Assembly (NCBI GenBank): GCA_910584295.1
Contig: CAJTYR010000002.1
Coordinates: 62,001-126,000 of the forward strand
Reading direction: 5' to 3'
From: an uncultured Christensenella sp.
GTDB lineage: Bacteria; Bacillota; Clostridia; Christensenellales; UBA1242
Length of the DNA stretch: 64,000 nucleotides
Below the pieces are notes generated by a model. It saw only the letters and a list, made by a program, of their open reading frames with translations, had not been told where the DNA came from and did no database searches. This document shows positions 47,717-63,200 of this stretch, one piece after another; the first letter of the stretch is position 1, and each line of letters opens with the position of its first letter. The position numbers and the translations under genes were made by a program.

Positions 47717-47968
47717 ATGAAAGCTTACATCAAAGAGAGGACTTTGCAGGTTGCAGAGCATATTGCGCAGACCGAAGACACAGTGAGAAAAACGGCAGAA
47801 ATTTATCATTTAAGCAAAAGCACAGTGCATAATGATGTTTCAACAAGACTTAAAAAACTTGATGTGGACATGTTTGAAGAAGTTCAAAAAGTGATGCAAA
47901 AAAATTTTGCAGAAAAACATATTCGTGGCGGAATGTCAACAAAAGAAAAATTTGAAAGGGAAAAATAA
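47717..47968 (+). CDS. spoIIID: sporulation transcription factor SpoIIID
   Basis: An 83-residue SpoIIID: YIKERTLQVAEHIAQTEDTVRKTAEIYHLSKSTVHNDVSTRLKKLD (in part) is the HTH region, with the recognition helix SKSTVHNDVS, and IRGGMSTKEKF is the basic C-terminus that contacts DNA. It is a mother-cell regulator of sporulation in Bacillota. The ATG follows a GGAGGTGTT site. Its presence is the strongest sign that the organism has a sporulation programme, though sporulation itself cannot be proved here. Confidence 0.93.
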   Translation: MKAYIKERTLQVAEHIAQTEDTVRKTAEIYHLSKSTVHNDVSTRLKKLDVDMFEEVQKVMQKNFAEKHIRGGMSTKEKFEREK

Positions 47969-48269
47969 ATAATTAAATAAATATTAAAATAATTAAAAAT
48001 GCATAAAAATTAATGTTTTTGTGTATTTTTTATTTATTTTATTTAAATTTTATTTTTAATTTTCAAAATATTTAAAAATTCCATAATTAGGATTATTTAG
48101 AATTTTTTTTATTATTTTCTTAATTTATAAATTATTTTTTTATTTTGATTTTTATTAAATAAATTTTTTTTAAAACCTTTCGACAGAATTTGACTTTCTT
48201 ATTTTATTTTATTTATAATATATTATATAAAAATCTGCCTCTTTGCAGATATTAAAACTGGAGGACACA
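47969..48269 (+). other. A+T-rich intergenic region
   Basis: About 300 bp of nearly pure A/T up to 48180, with no open reading frame or GC-rich hairpin that I can see. The last 80 bp hold the promoter at 48190-48219 and a GGAGGACAC ribosome-binding site at about 48260. The A+T-rich block may be a curved-DNA or UP-element region that enhances the promoter of the giant gene. Confidence 0.5.
48190..48219 (+). promoter_or_regulatory. promoter of the giant lipoprotein gene
   Basis: TTGACT (48190-48195), 18 bp, TATAAT (48214-48219), preceded by A/T tracts. The leader is about 45 nt. Confidence 0.65.
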
Positions 48270-51200
48270 ATGAAGAAATTTGCTTTGGGAATTTTTAGTG
48301 TTTTTATTATCTTAGGAGGAGTGCTTTTGTCGGGTTGCTCGAAGAAAGTTTCTCTTTCCGTATCTGAAAAAGAGGTCGTGCTTTTCACCAACTATGAAAA
48401 TGCAGAAAACAACAAATACAAGGAGATCGAGGTTGATATCAAGAATTCCAAAGTTGGTGTGAATGTTGAAATTGTGCATGGGCATGATTGTGTGGAGATT
48501 GATCGCTCAAACACAACCAAGAAAAAAGCAAATGGAAAATACGCTTTCAAAATCTTGACCAAAGAAGATAAGAACAGCGGTGATGCACAAATCAAAGTTA
48601 CCTCAATCGAAGATTCAAAAAAATATGAATACATAAATGTGACAGTCAACACTGTTGTTGAAGATTTGAAAATCACAGAAGAAAACTCGGAGCAAGGAAA
48701 GTCAAATCTCTTTGTTGTTAAAGGGGTTGAAAAAGAACTTGTTACGACTCAATATTTTGATTTGCTTCCAGTGCATGCAAACATTGTTGATGTTGATTGG
48801 ACTTTTGAAAATGGAGAAAAACAACTTTTCATAGATGATATTCTTTGTGGAGAAATTGTTGGAACAAAATTGATAGTTTCCAAAGAATTTCCAAACAGAA
48901 AAATTGAACTTGTTGCGAGTTATGTTGTAAACAGAGACATAAGCAGAAAAATCACTTTGGAAGTTTTGGAGGATTCGACGATTCGAAATTATTCCGTTGA
49001 GGATCATGTTTTCTATCGCAATGGAAATCTTCAAACAACACAAGCAACAATTTCACTCAAAAGAAACAATTCAAACTTTTCAAGCGCACAAGGAACTCTT
49101 GTGTTGGATGTAAGTGAACAGAATAATCTTTACTTGAATCCTGTTGTTTACAAAAGGGTTGGTGGAAAACCTGTTTTGATGACAAGAGAAGAATTTGAAA
49201 ATTATTTTATCTTTGACTATACAGAAAGAGACAATGCTTATGAGGGCACAAAGACTTACAACATCACAATTGATGCAATTGACAACAGTGCGAAAAATAT
49301 TTTTGGGGAATTTGAAATTTATTTGCAAGTTGATTATGCTGGCTTTAACTATTCGGTTTCAACAAGAGATGTGAAATTGGTTTTGGACATTTCGTACACT
49401 GCAACCATTGTTGAACTTTCTGATGGTGAGGGATACAGCATCAACAACACATTCCAGGATGTTTTCTCAAGTTATGAAACTGGTTTAGGTTACGAAATTA
49501 ATACTGTTATTGGACCAACAGATGTTGCTGTTGATGACAGATATTTCAGAATTTCTATCGACACAAATCAAGAAGCTTTGAAAGGCTTTACTGATTCCAT
49601 TTCAATTTTGAACCCTGTTGGAGACTTGGCGGAGTTCTATACTCAGGATGGAAGTTTGGTTCAATTTACAAAAAGTGCTGCAGCTTCAAACATCTATATC
49701 TCAAACCCTATTGAATCAGGCACAAAGGTTTTTGTTAAAGGGTGCGAAAAATATGATGAAGTGCCAAATGTTGAATTTAAGTTTGAGTCAAGAAGCAACA
49801 ACATGGTCAACACTTCAGTTTACTTCACTTTCTTTAAAATCGCTGAAGACAAAAATATGGTCGTTTCAAGCGCGACTGAAGAAAACTTGGAAGAAGTGAC
49901 ATTCCTTTCATCAAGTGTTTATTCTGACAGAAAGATTGAATATAAACTTAAGATCTCTGGCATTGCCACAGATTCTGGACTTAATCTTTGTCATGATGAA
50001 ACAAATGGCTTTGAATATTCTGACCTTGCACTTATTTCAAAGAGTGGGGACGATGATGAAGAAAGTTTTGTTGTTGTTTCATTCTCTGTGAAATTGACCT
50101 CATATAATTTTGCTGATGTTTCAACTTTCTGGTTTGAACATATCACTGGAAAGAGATCTCCAGATTTCAAAGTGGAAACGTTTGTTCCAATTGAATCTTT
50201 GACTATTCAAAATTCGGACAAGTCATCTGCAAACGTGTTTATTGATAAATCAGAGACACAAGATTTTGTTTTAAAAGATGGCCAAGTTGAAAGCGATTCA
50301 ACAAAGTCAAGTCCAAGTTTGTCAAAACTTATGCTTGAGGCTGGCACATCACTTCCAATTTACACAAGTTTTCAAAATGCGACTTTGACACAAAATGGAA
50401 TTTCATACAAATATTTGCCTTTTGAGACTTTGAAGATGATTTTAAGTCTTTCTTCTGGAATCACAGATGCTGCCGAACTTGAACGTATGGCAAATGAAGC
50501 TTTTGCAAGTGGGGACTTGAGTGTTGTTGCAAATTCTGCCGCATTTATGCATTTCCTTCCTCTTGATGGTCAAGAAGCGTTTAAGAATGCTGGTTTTTCA
50601 ATTTCTCAAGATATGTTGATGGTTTCAAATAGCTCTTTCAAAGGCTATGTTGCTGTGATTGCGGAAGGTTATGATGAAAATCATGATGCAAGCACGATTG
50701 TTCGTTTCTTTGGGCTTGAAAGTTTTTATTCTGTAAGATATCTTTCTTCAAATGTTAGGACAACTCTTCTTTACACCGCAGACACATTGAGCTTGAGCGA
50801 TATAAACAGATCATTTGTTGATGTTTCTATTTCAATGAGACAAGATCAAAATGTCCCAACATATTCAGATTCTCTTGAATACTTCACATTCACTTCTGCA
50901 CTTCAAGATTTCTATGAAGTGTCTGAAAACAGAGGTATGTGGAAAAACGACTTCTATAATGTTTCAAGTGTGGCATTGTCAAACAACGGAAGAAATTTGA
51001 CTTTCAGAATTTCTGCAAAATCAACAAATTTGCAGACTTCTGTCAAAGATGTCTTGAAAATTGTCTATCGTGACAAGAATGGTTTTGAAAAAATTTCTGA
51101 AATTCAAATTGAAATAAGAAATGTTAAACGACTTGAATCTGTTCAATGGGTGAACAAAACTGTTGATAATGAAATTTATTTGAATTTGACAACTTCAAAT

Positions 51201-54200
51201 GCAAGTGAGAAAAACTTTACAATTTCAACATCTGTTGAGCCAAGTGATGCAAATGACATTGGACTTACTTCACTTTATGTGGCGTCAAGTGGTTCTTCAA
51301 ATGATATTAAGATTTCAACATCTTCAATAGGACAAATCTTCAATGTGAACATTAACACGACAAAAGGTGGAAAAGGAGATCTCTATCTTTTGCCAAATGA
51401 TATGGTTAAAAATGTTGATGGGTTTAATCACATTCTTGTGTACAAATATGTTGAAAATGAAGATGGGACAATTACGGAAATTCCAATCAACATTCCTCTT
51501 TCAAGTTTGAGTGAAAAATATGATGAAATAATTTCTGGAAGCGAAGAAATTTCAAATTATTTCTATAACAATGAAAGAGAAAAGGTTTATTATAAAAACA
51601 TCATCTTGAAGATTGCAATCACAATTGCTGATGGGAACAGCGAAGGTACTGCAATAAGGGTATATAATCAAGGTGATCTTGAAGAAATTGACTATGCAAA
51701 ATATTACAGAGTTATGAATGACATCACTCTTTCTGGATGGAAAGCATATGACCAATTTAACGGAATGATCTATTCTGATGATGAAAACATCACTCTTAAA
51801 TTTACCAATGGAAGTGAAAACTTTGTCAATACTTTGAATGGAACTTTGAAGAATTTGACTTTTGTTGGTGAGGCAAAAGTTGGAACTGTTGGTGTTCCAG
51901 TGCAAAACGCAGGCTTCATCGCGAGTTCTGTCAGTGCTTCAGGAAGAATTGAAAACTGTGATGTTGATGTCTATTATTCAAGTGCAGACAACAATTATTA
52001 TGGAAGTAAGCTTAATGCGTTTGCGGCAAATGTTGGAATGATTGCTGGAGCAAATGCTGGCGCGGTTGTGGACTCTTATGTTTATGGTGGTTCAATAAAT
52101 GCGACCAATGGAAGTTTTGTTGGTGGTCTTGTTGGTGAGAATAATGGTCTTGTCAGTGAAAGTGGATTTGAATTTTATAAGTTTGAAAATGGTGGACAAG
52201 TTTGCAATTCAATCATAACAAACGGTAGCGTTGGTGGTCTTGTTGGTTTTGCTGGTGGAACAAGCGTTGTTGAAAAATCTTATGTGTATGCCTATGCTCT
52301 TGCAACTGTTTCAATTGATGATGAAACTGGTGCAGGTTTCTCAAGAAAAAACATTATTCAGACAGAAGGTTTTGTTGGTGCTTTTGCTGGTGGAAGTTTG
52401 AATGGGGCAAAATTCTCTCAAGTGTTTGGTTTCTTGGGGGATGTTGAAGATGCATTTGTGACAAGTGATTCTGCACAGTTTGTGACAATTGAAAATTCGT
52501 ATATCTCATATTTTGATGGAGAAAAGATTTGCTCAAAAATCTTTAAAAATGTTTCATATAGTTATTCAAATTCAACTCAAATTTTTGAAGAAAATACAAC
52601 TCCAATGTGGACAATTCTTACAGACAAAGATGGAGAGATTAAAAATGAAAATGGCGAAGATTTGAATTTGGATGCAGACATATGGAATTTGGAAAAAATT
52701 GATAGCGAAATCAATTTTGGATATATTTATTTGAAAAATGTGGCTCAAAGTATTGCTGTTAATTTGACTGAAATTCATGTTGAAAATGGTCAAAGTGATT
52801 ATGACGGAAGATATCAAGTTTTGAATTCTGGAAACAAAGTTATTGGCACTGAAGAATTTGAGACAGGAGTTCTCTTTGTTTACAATCCAATCAATCAAGT
52901 TGTAGATGTTCAAGAAAAAGCAATGCTTGACAGATTGAACACAATTTCAGTTTCTGATTTGTTTGGAATCACATCAGAACAAGCAAAAGGTTTGCTTTTG
53001 ACTAGTGAAAGCAGAAATGTTTCTATTTCTGCAAATTCAATCAGGCTTTTAAATTCTTCACTTAACGAATTTGAAATCAGTGTTCATTCAAAAATGGATT
53101 TCACTCAAGCGAAAATTTTCAAGTTTGTCATTTTGAATGTTTTGCCAAATTTGACAACAATGACAGACCAGATTGCAATCAAAGATAATCAAACTATATT
53201 GCTTCAAACTGGATCATGCAGAACAATTGTTTACAGCACATTGAGTTCAATCTATTTGAATGGTTCAACTCCTTATGCATTAAACAAAGATGATTTCACA
53301 ATTGAATATTCTTATTTGGATGATGAGGAAGGAAAAGATTTTGTTGGCGTGACAAGAAGCAGTAACTCAATCGTGGTTACTGGACTTAAGAAACATGTCA
53401 ACAACAATCGAACAACGATTTACACAAACCTTTCACATAACAGTCTTTCAGAAAAAGAAGGATATGAAAACTATGCAACTGCAGTCAATGACAAAATATC
53501 AAGGACATTTGATGCAAGAGTTTACAATGGTGCAAAGAAACTTGAAGTTACAAATGCAAACAATTTGATTGTTCGCCCATCTGAATATGCAACCTTTGAT
53601 GTTGTTATGGAAACAGATGAAGAGAGCGATGGACTTGTCTTCTCATTGAATTATGGTGAAATGGAAGTTTCTGCTTCGTCAGAAGAAAACTGGATGAGAT
53701 TTGACGTTGACAGCAATTTGGCTTTGGAAGTTTCTTGGGCGAAAATTTCATCTGTTGAAAATGCTGGAGTTATTCAAAACAGATATAACGTTTTTGTTCG
53801 AGTAAGCGAGGATACAAAACATTTGGTTGCTGAAGATTATTCAGATTTGGAATTGAATTTGAATGCTTCCAGTCAAATAAAAAATACAACTTATTTGAGA
53901 AAAATTAAATTTAAAGTTGAAACTCAAAAGATTGAAGATTTCTCAATTTCTGTCTATGCTGTGGAGAGAAGACAAATCAGAAATTCAATTCTTTATCTCA
54001 CACCTTCAAGTCAAATTATGAACACAATTTCACCAGCTTCTGATGCAATTGTGTCTGTGTCTGTGACTCCTCAATATGCAAAGATGACACACTTCACATT
54101 GACTTATGAAGTTGCTGGTGGTGCTGCTGGAAGCGTTGGCCTCTCAAAATTGATTAACAACCCTTTGTATGGATATTATGTTAACTCAAGTGCAACAACA

Positions 54201-57200
54201 ATCGTTCCAAATGGAATAAGGGTTAATCTTACAGAGGCTGACAAGACTGGAGATGGGTTGTTCTATTTCAGGCTGTATGTTTCAAGTTCGTTTGCTTCAA
54301 CAAGTGGTATAAGGCTTGTTACAACATTCTATAATGGTGATGAAGTGCTTAAGGTTGGAAGCCAACCATTGACAGTTGACTATATGCAAGACGCTGTTGT
54401 TAGAGTTAATGACTCCACAACTTATCTGCTTGCAAAAGGAGAAACGGCAACCGTTACTGTCAAACTTGGGCTTGATCAAAATCTTTATGATTTGTATTTG
54501 CAAAACAATGAATCAAAAATTTCTTTGTCAACTACAACAATTTCTGTTGTAGGCAATTATAAACTTTACACTGCAGAACTTTCAGCAGGAGTTGATGCAA
54601 AACTTGTTGGTGGAAAATCTAGCGGAATTTTCTATGTTTGTGCTTCTGTTGAGAGAGTACTTAACAACATTCAAGAAGTCAAAACTGCTCGTGCGACCGT
54701 ATGTTTGGTTGATTTCTCTGTTGATACGAAAAACATTTCTGTTCAAGGAAGTGGAAGTAAGCGAACATATAATGGAAAATCTTATGATGTTTTCTATACA
54801 TATTTAAATGACTCTTCAGAATTGCAATTTAACTATCCATTGCTTCCAGAGGAATATAACTATGACAGAAATGATGCTGATGCAGTGAAAGCGGTTGCAG
54901 AACTCACTGCAAAGAGGAATCAATTCGCAAGTCATAACTATTTCTATGACAGAGATGTTGGTTATTTCATTAATTACACTAGAAATATGGAAACTGGTGA
55001 AGAAAGACCAATAACTTTGAAAGAGCAACTTTGGTATTCTAGGTCAGAGTCTGATGGTGGGCGTGACACCAAAGTTTATAACAGCGAAAGAGGAACTCTC
55101 ACACAAAACGACTTCTTCAGCATTAAAGAAGAAACTTTGCATGATGGTTCAACCAGAATTGTGCTTTCAGGAAAACGTGCCGGAATTCAACTTATGAGAT
55201 TGGATACAATTGTAAACTATCAGGGTGTTGAGATTGAATCTCATTATTATTTCTTGGTTGTTGTTGATGTATGGACCGATGAAGAGTCTCCAACTCAAAT
55301 CACGACAGCAAAAGAATTTGTTGATTTTGCGACAAATTCTCCAGAAGCTGGAGACTATATCTTGATGAACGATATTGTGCTTTCAGACTATTCTCCACTT
55401 AACACAACTCTTTTCAACAGTTTGGATGGAAATGGATATACAATTCATTTGAACAGTTTCAAGATAGATGGAAATGGGTCTTTGAGACTTGCACTTTTTG
55501 ACACGATTACAGCAAATACAACCTTGAAGAATATTAGGGTAAACATTTATAATGGTGGTCAAATTTACGTCAATATAAAAGAATATACACAGGTTGAAAT
55601 TGCTGGCTTTGCGCTTATAAACGAAGGAATAATCTATAATTGTGAAGTAGTTTCATATTTTGATGAAGAATATCAAATTGCAAAGAATACTGGTGATTCT
55701 GGGTTGGTTGTAAAATTTACCAATGGTGCAAACACTGATGAGATTGCTCTTTCGGTAAAAAACAACATTGAAAGCAAGATTTCTGGTTTTGTGCTTGAAA
55801 ACAATGCTTCAATTATGAACAGCCGTGTTGGTGGTGAAAACTTCAGACATATTGTTCACATTGACGAAATTGCATATCTTGAGACTGAACAACTTGATGT
55901 ATTCTATTTGAGAGGACAAGGCGAACTTTCTGGCTTTATCAACACAAACGCTGGATATATCAGTGCTTCATTTGTGAAAAACATTCAAATTGACAACATC
56001 ATGGACTATAGTGATTCTGTCACAGCTGGTTTTGTTGTCAACAACTCTCAAAGCATACAAAACAGTTATGTTGAAGGTCTTGGTGGAGCAAAGGAAGAAG
56101 GCTCGGATGAAGAATCTTCAAAAGAAAAGGTTTATAATGATCTCACAAACATTGCTTCTCGTGGTGTGATTGCAGGCTTTGTTTATGAAAACAATGCTTT
56201 GGTGAAAAATTCTTATGCAAACATTGCAATTGAAAATTCAAAAACTCAAGGCTCAATGGCGGCAGGTTTTGTTTACAGAAATAATGCTGATGCAACTGTT
56301 ACCCTTTGTTATGCGGCTTGCAAAATTGCTGAAAAAGATATTACTCAAATGCAGTTCTCTGGTGTTGATGATATGTCAAACCCTCTTAACAAAGGCGAAA
56401 TCTCTTTGAGTTATTTCTATAATGACAGCAGAAAAGATGACACAATTCAATCAAAGATTACAACAAGTGCAATTGCAGTTTATGATGTCGATCAAAAGAA
56501 TTCCTTCTATGGTTTCAGTTTCTCTTCTGGAGTTGGGGCTTATGATGGAATTTGGGAAATGGGAGACAATGGAAAGATTTCCCTTGTTGCAGCAAACCAA
56601 ATTGCTGTTTCAAATCGCTATGCAGTTACAAATGGAAAAGTTACAAGCATTATTTACAGCAGAAACATAAGAGATATTGAAACTTTGGATTATGTTGATC
56701 TTTCCTATGGAAGTGAAGCGAATCCTATCATAATCAGAAATGCTGCAGATTTTGCAAAAGCAACAGGAAAGGCGACAACAACAGAAATCTCTTCTTACAA
56801 AGAATATTATACTGACACAGAAGTTTCTGGAAGGTATAGAATTGTAAACAACATTGAAATGACTGACATTGCTCAAGATGCGGAAGATTCTGGAGCAATC
56901 AAACTTACAACAGTTAAGAAAGTGTTTAGGGGACTTTTGGATGGAAATGGTTTCACAATTTCAAACATAAGTCTTGGAAACAGTGAAACAACATCCGACT
57001 TTGGTCTTTTTGCAAGATTGAGTGGTGCTGTTATTATGAATCTTGATCTCACTGTTGAATCTGTCCACAACGCACAAGCAAATATTGTTGGTGTACTTGC
57101 GGGAACTGCAGTAAATTCAAGAATTATTTCTATCAAACTTTCTCCTGCCAATTCTTCAAGTGGTGGAGAAAGCACGGCAGTTCAAGGACACAACATTGTT

Positions 57201-60200
57201 GGTGGTGTTGTTGGAATGTTGTTTGGCGAAAGCCTTTTAAGTGATATCAGCGTTTCAAGCGTTGATGTGTCTTCAGAAGGCTTCACTGAAAATAAAACTA
57301 TTGGTACAAACAAAAAATATATTGATGGCGATGGAGAAGCAATCAAGAGTCTTCGAGAATTGGTAAGAGACCTTGACAATGGTCTTTCATTGAGTGAAAA
57401 CGTTTCAAATCTTTCTTACGCTGGTGCAATTGCAGGTTTCATTGACTCTTATTCAAGCATCGACGAAGGCTTTGTTGTTTATTCAACAACAAAACAAGTG
57501 AGTGAATATGATGTTGTGACAGTGAGGGTTACAGATTCCGCAAACATCTATGCCGAAGTTGCTGGTGGACTTTTTGGATATGTTGGAAAATCTACGCTCA
57601 TCTATGACGCAACGCTTTCAGTAAATCAAAATGAGGCTCTTACAACAACCGGAGCTGCTCCATCTTATATCATTTCCAAAAACCTCTTTGCTGGCGGATT
57701 AGTTGGCGAAAACTATGGTGGGCTTTTTGCAGTTTCTGCAAAATACGCAGACGAACTTCAAAACTTGATTGAGGTTGGAGACAACTCTGACACTGTCAGT
57801 GAGAATGTTTATTATAAGCAAAATGCAGGTGTTGAAAGAGGTCAAATGTCAATCTTCTCATACACACCAAATGATGAAGGCTATGCAACCAGAACAAACA
57901 AGCCTATCTTTATTGGTGGACTTGTTGGATATATGGGTGGCGGATACATTTATGTTGGACAAAGCAAGCTTAATGTCATCTCTCACACTGGTGCAATTGC
58001 TGGTGGTGTTGTCGGTTTGTCAGGAGTTTCTGCAAACAGATATGATTTGACTTTCACATCAGAAAAGAAATTTATTAACACTCTTTATTATGAAGTTTAT
58101 GCATCAGGTGATGTCTATTCAGAAGGTGGCATTGCTTCAGGTTTTATTGGAGCAATTGAATCGACTGGAAGTGCAACTGGCATCATTGCCATGAAAAATA
58201 TTATGGCAACAAACTACTATTCATTCACTGGTTCTTCATTGACTGCAGATGAAAAAGTTCCTGCAGAAGGTAAAACATCTTATGTAAGCGATCGTCACTT
58301 CATGTTGGTTGGTGGAATATATGAGAAAAACGCACTTCAAACTCAAAATCCAAGATTGCTTTCAGATTTTTATATCATCAATTCAATCAACGATATAATT
58401 GTAAATCTTAAAGATGGCACACTATCAAACAATGATATGGGGGCTGCCACCGTTGGTGGATATGAAAAGATTTCTTTTGGTGCAGTCACTGCGGAACTTG
58501 AGAAATTTGGATTTGAAGTTCCTGTTTCTAAAGATCCTGCAAATGAACAAAAATATGATGCGTCATTCTTAATTTCAAAGCATGTCAGTGAAGATGACTT
58601 CAAAAAACCTTCAAGTGCTTATGCAAGAATGAAAAACTATTTCACTTCAAATGGATGGGATGAAAAATATTGGACACATTATCAAAATCATCTCTTCCCA
58701 GATATTGTTCTTTTACCAAAAGTCAGCATTGATTTCTGGGATTTCGACAACACTGTTGAAATTATGCAAAAGATGAATAAGGGGTCAAACACAATTGTTG
58801 TTAGAGGACGTCTTGAACATAACAATGAAAACTGTTTGGTGTTTAAAGATATTGATTTGAGAGATGAAAAACTTGTTGAATCTGATGAATTTAAACTTAC
58901 ACTTGAAAACTTCAGTGGAAGACTTATCTCATACCAAAGTTATATGAATTCTTCAGAAAGTGGAAGGGTTACAGATACAAATGGTGTTGGTGGAAATGTT
59001 GGTGACAGAGTTGGCATAGTCCTTAAACAATCACTTTTTGAAGAAATTTCTGGCAATGCCTCAATTGAAGGTATGACATTCTATTTTGAGCCAGAAAACG
59101 AAAATTCGGGCTTCAGTCTTATCAAAAATCAGGCAGAAAATGCACTCATCAGAAATGTTGATCTTGTTGTGAATAAGAAGATGAAGATTTCTGGTGGAAA
59201 TGATACTTCTCATACAGATGGTGGAAATTATAGTTCTGTTGGACTTATTTCTGGAATGGCAATTTCAACTTCTTTCTACAACATTAATATTCGATTCAGA
59301 GGTGATGATTCTGGTGTTATATTTGAGGAGAATAGCGAAAATGCTTCATCTGGGGAAGTCTATATGGGGCTTTTGGCAGGAAGAATTCGTCAGATATCAG
59401 CATCTTCTCAAATGACAATCAATGGTGTGAGCATAGCAAGAGAAAGAGCTTTAGGTGTCAACCCAAGCACACCAGTAAGCAGCAATCCAATAGAAATCAC
59501 GTTTAAAACAAAAAAATTGGATGGCATTGGAGAAAATGCTCTTGGTATTTATGCAGGTCTTTATGCAGGTAAGATTGAAAAACCTGGCACAGGTGCCGCA
59601 ATCAACATTGGTGTCAGACAAGTAAACAATGTGAAAATGATTATCGAGTCAACCTCATCAGATAAATATTTAAATAAAGTCAGCGTTGGAGGGTATGTTG
59701 GTTTCCTTGCAAATGCTGACAAAATGGAATTGGTGGAAGGAGATTCTGACGATGAAAACGGAAAGGGTATCACCATCTATCAAAAATGTAATATTGAAAC
59801 TCTCAATGCTGGTTTGGCATTTGGCGAGGTTTCAACTGCTGTTCAATTCTCATTTGAAAAAGTTCCAAATGCATGGCTTATTGGAAAATATGTGCAAGGC
59901 TGTGCTGACAAAGATACAAAATACATAACAATTAATGCAAAAGTTGGAAGTATTGCAGGAAATGCATTGGGTTCAGGGACAAACATCTCTTTGGCTTCGG
60001 CGAGAATTAAGTTTGATGTCTTTAATGAACAAATATATAATTTGGGAAAAAATGAATCAGTTGATTCTCAAGATTCAAAATTGAGCGATAAAGAAATCCT
60101 TGATCGCCATTTGAGTGAGATATCTCAAAGCAAATATTATTATGATAATATTCATGGATTTTCTGTTAGCGGGAATGATGATGATGCATTTGGTGGAATT

Positions 60201-63200
60201 GTTGGGTTCTCTTCAGGCATTGTCAGTGTGGCTGGATCAACAAATATAAGTGGAAATTTAATTCTAGATTCAAGTGGCAATCTCTCTGCTGGTGGATTGG
60301 TTGGAAAAGTTGCAGCAAATCGTGTTTCTGTTGACGGAATGTTGACAAACAGCATCAACATATATGCAAAAGCAAATTCTGCAAATGTTGGTGGTTTGAT
60401 TGGAACTGTAGGCTCTGAAGTAAACAATTCGGATATTGAAATTAATGTTGGAGACGCAAAAACAAGTTCAATCGGCAACACTGGTTATACTGGTCAAGTT
60501 ATCTTTGATAATGTTTCGACAATTAACTTTGGTGGTGCAATAGGAAAGAATAATGCTGGAAACAAAACAAACATCAATGGCTTTGCTTTTGGCGGTGCTG
60601 TAAGAATTTTGGCTAAACAATCAGGAAGTGTGACTGTTGGTGGAATTGTAGGAGCTTATGCAGAAACAAATGAAAATGCACCTGCAATTTCTTCGACAAT
60701 CAACAATTGTGCTTCATATGGCGATATTTTTGTGATTTATCAAGAGTATGGTTTCACAGAAGGTGAAGATGGAAAAGTTACATATACTGATTACAAAAAG
60801 GATGTAAAACTTAATTATTACACTTTTGGTGGAATTGTTGGTTCTGCACAAAAGGGTGTTTCAATCATAAATTGTTCTTCTCTTATGACAAACTTTAATA
60901 GGGAAACTGTGTTTGAGAATGTCACTCGTTCAGAGAATGGTGAGGAAAATGTTGGGGCGATTGTTGGAAAGAATGCCGATCAAGCAAGCTCTGATTTCTC
61001 AACTGGCACAGTATATTACAGCGGAAATAAGTATTCTTCAATTGTTTCAAGGGCGTTCCAAGAACAAGATGGCAATATTGATTGTGGATATGGTGCTGAT
61101 GCTTTCATTGGTTATACAACAGCGACTGGGGCAGAACAAGTTGGGCAATCTTCAACTGAGACACAAGCGGAAAAAGAACCATCCGAAACAAGTGCAAATA
61201 TTCTTAATAGTTTTAATAATTTGGTTTCAAGGGCAGAAGATGGAAGCAAAATCAAACCTTATATCTATGAAGAGCGAGCATTCGGAAAGCTAATAGAGAA
61301 AGGTAAGGGAGATGACTCTTCAGAAAAAGTCTTTTTAGATGGCGAGTCAAATGGTATAACATGGGTTATTATCAAAGATAATTTGCAAGGAGAAAAGAAG
61401 CTTGAAGGACCAATTGCAGAAAACTTGACAAACATGGCAATTGTTGGAAATGGTAAAAATGTTGAAATCAGTATAGTAAACAAGGAAGCATTGACAAGCA
61501 GTGAATCAATTTATGCTGGTGGTCTTATTGACACAATGGGAAAAGATTTTGACACGAATGCACCAAGCAAAGATACAAATTGTCCAAACTTCAATATGAT
61601 TTCAGGACTTGTTCTTGATCTTGACATTGCTCAAGATTTAGAAAAAAACGACAAATCAAATTCTTATGGCGGACTTGTTGGAAAGATGACTGGAAATTCT
61701 TTCGTCTATGGTGTTGGAGTGAAAGGTGATTTGTCTGTTGGTGGAGCTGTTAGTTTGGAACTTGCTGGCGTTGCTGGTGAACTGAGAGAAGGAAGAATTG
61801 ATCAATGTTATGTTGACGCTGACATAACGTATAGGGGGTCTACAACTGGATTTGTGTCTGGCGTTGCAAATATGATTTTGTTGAATTCTTCAATTTCTTC
61901 AACATATTCTTCTGGAAAGATTATCTCTTATGTTGATTCAAATATCTATACATTTGCAAATGCAAATAATAAAGATTCAACAGACAATGGTATTGGAATT
62001 ATGACAATTTCAGATTCTTACTCAATCACACAAGTTGAAAGAAATGATATATTTGCAAAAGCAGTATCAAGTTCGCCAGATAAAAAAATTTTCTTCATGG
62101 GGACTTCTGCAATTACTCGTGGACAAGTTATCAATGGAACTGCGGAGACTTATAAAAAGAAACAGGGGGATTCTGAAAAAAATAATGGCTATATCTCAAG
62201 TGAAAGTTTGGCACTTTCTTATAAAGACGCCTATAAGTTTAGTGGAAGAGGATTGCAAGCTGGTGCTGATTATGATTGGACTTTGTCGGAAGGAAAAACT
62301 CAACCAAGCTTAAAAGGCGACGATAAAGGTCAAAACACTTGGTATTTCTCTCGCCTAACAAACTATGGATATGCTTCCCATGGATTTGGATATTTGAAGA
62401 ATTCAACAACTTATATCTATGACAATGAAGAGTACAAACCAGTTGATTATGATACTTTGATTTCAAAAGAAGAAAACTTCGAATCTGAAGACAGCAAGGG
62501 CGAAGACTCTCCTTGGTATCTTGGGGTTCCAAGTGTTGGAAAGTTTGAACAAATGCTTGAAACTGTGGATTCAAAAGAAGAAAATACTGCTTATGATAAA
62601 AATTTCAAGTTTGTCTTGAAATATGGTCTCTCATTGAAAAACACGAAGGGGTTGGTTGATAAATCAGTAGGTAAAACCGACAAAGATTTCGTTTTTGATG
62701 GAAATGGAAACACAATTGATTTTGAAGATGCATCAATTTCAATCGGACTCTTCAATAAAGTTGTGGGAACTATCAAAAATTTGAGACTTGTTAATGTGAA
62801 TGTTGAGGCGAATAATATCAATGGTGCAGGAGCTTTGGCTGCTCAAGTAGATGGAGAAATTGAAAACATCACAGCAACTGGAAATATAAAAGTGACAGAT
62901 GCTAATATTGAATTTAATGGAAGTAAGACGAGCATATCTGTTGGTGGAATTGTTGGACAATTAAAAGGTGAGGGCTCAAAACTTCAAAGTTTGATAAATA
63001 TAACCAATGAGAAAAAAAACAATGCAATTATTGGTGGTGTTATTGGTATATTAGATGGCTTAACTGCTAATTCGATTGCAAAAATAGACTATGCTTCAAG
63101 CATGGGTATTTTGAAAAATGCCCCATCTTCCGCTGAAACTTCTTTAGGATGTGTTGTTGAGTCTACATATCTTAGGGCTGGTACTAATGCGGAAATCAAA

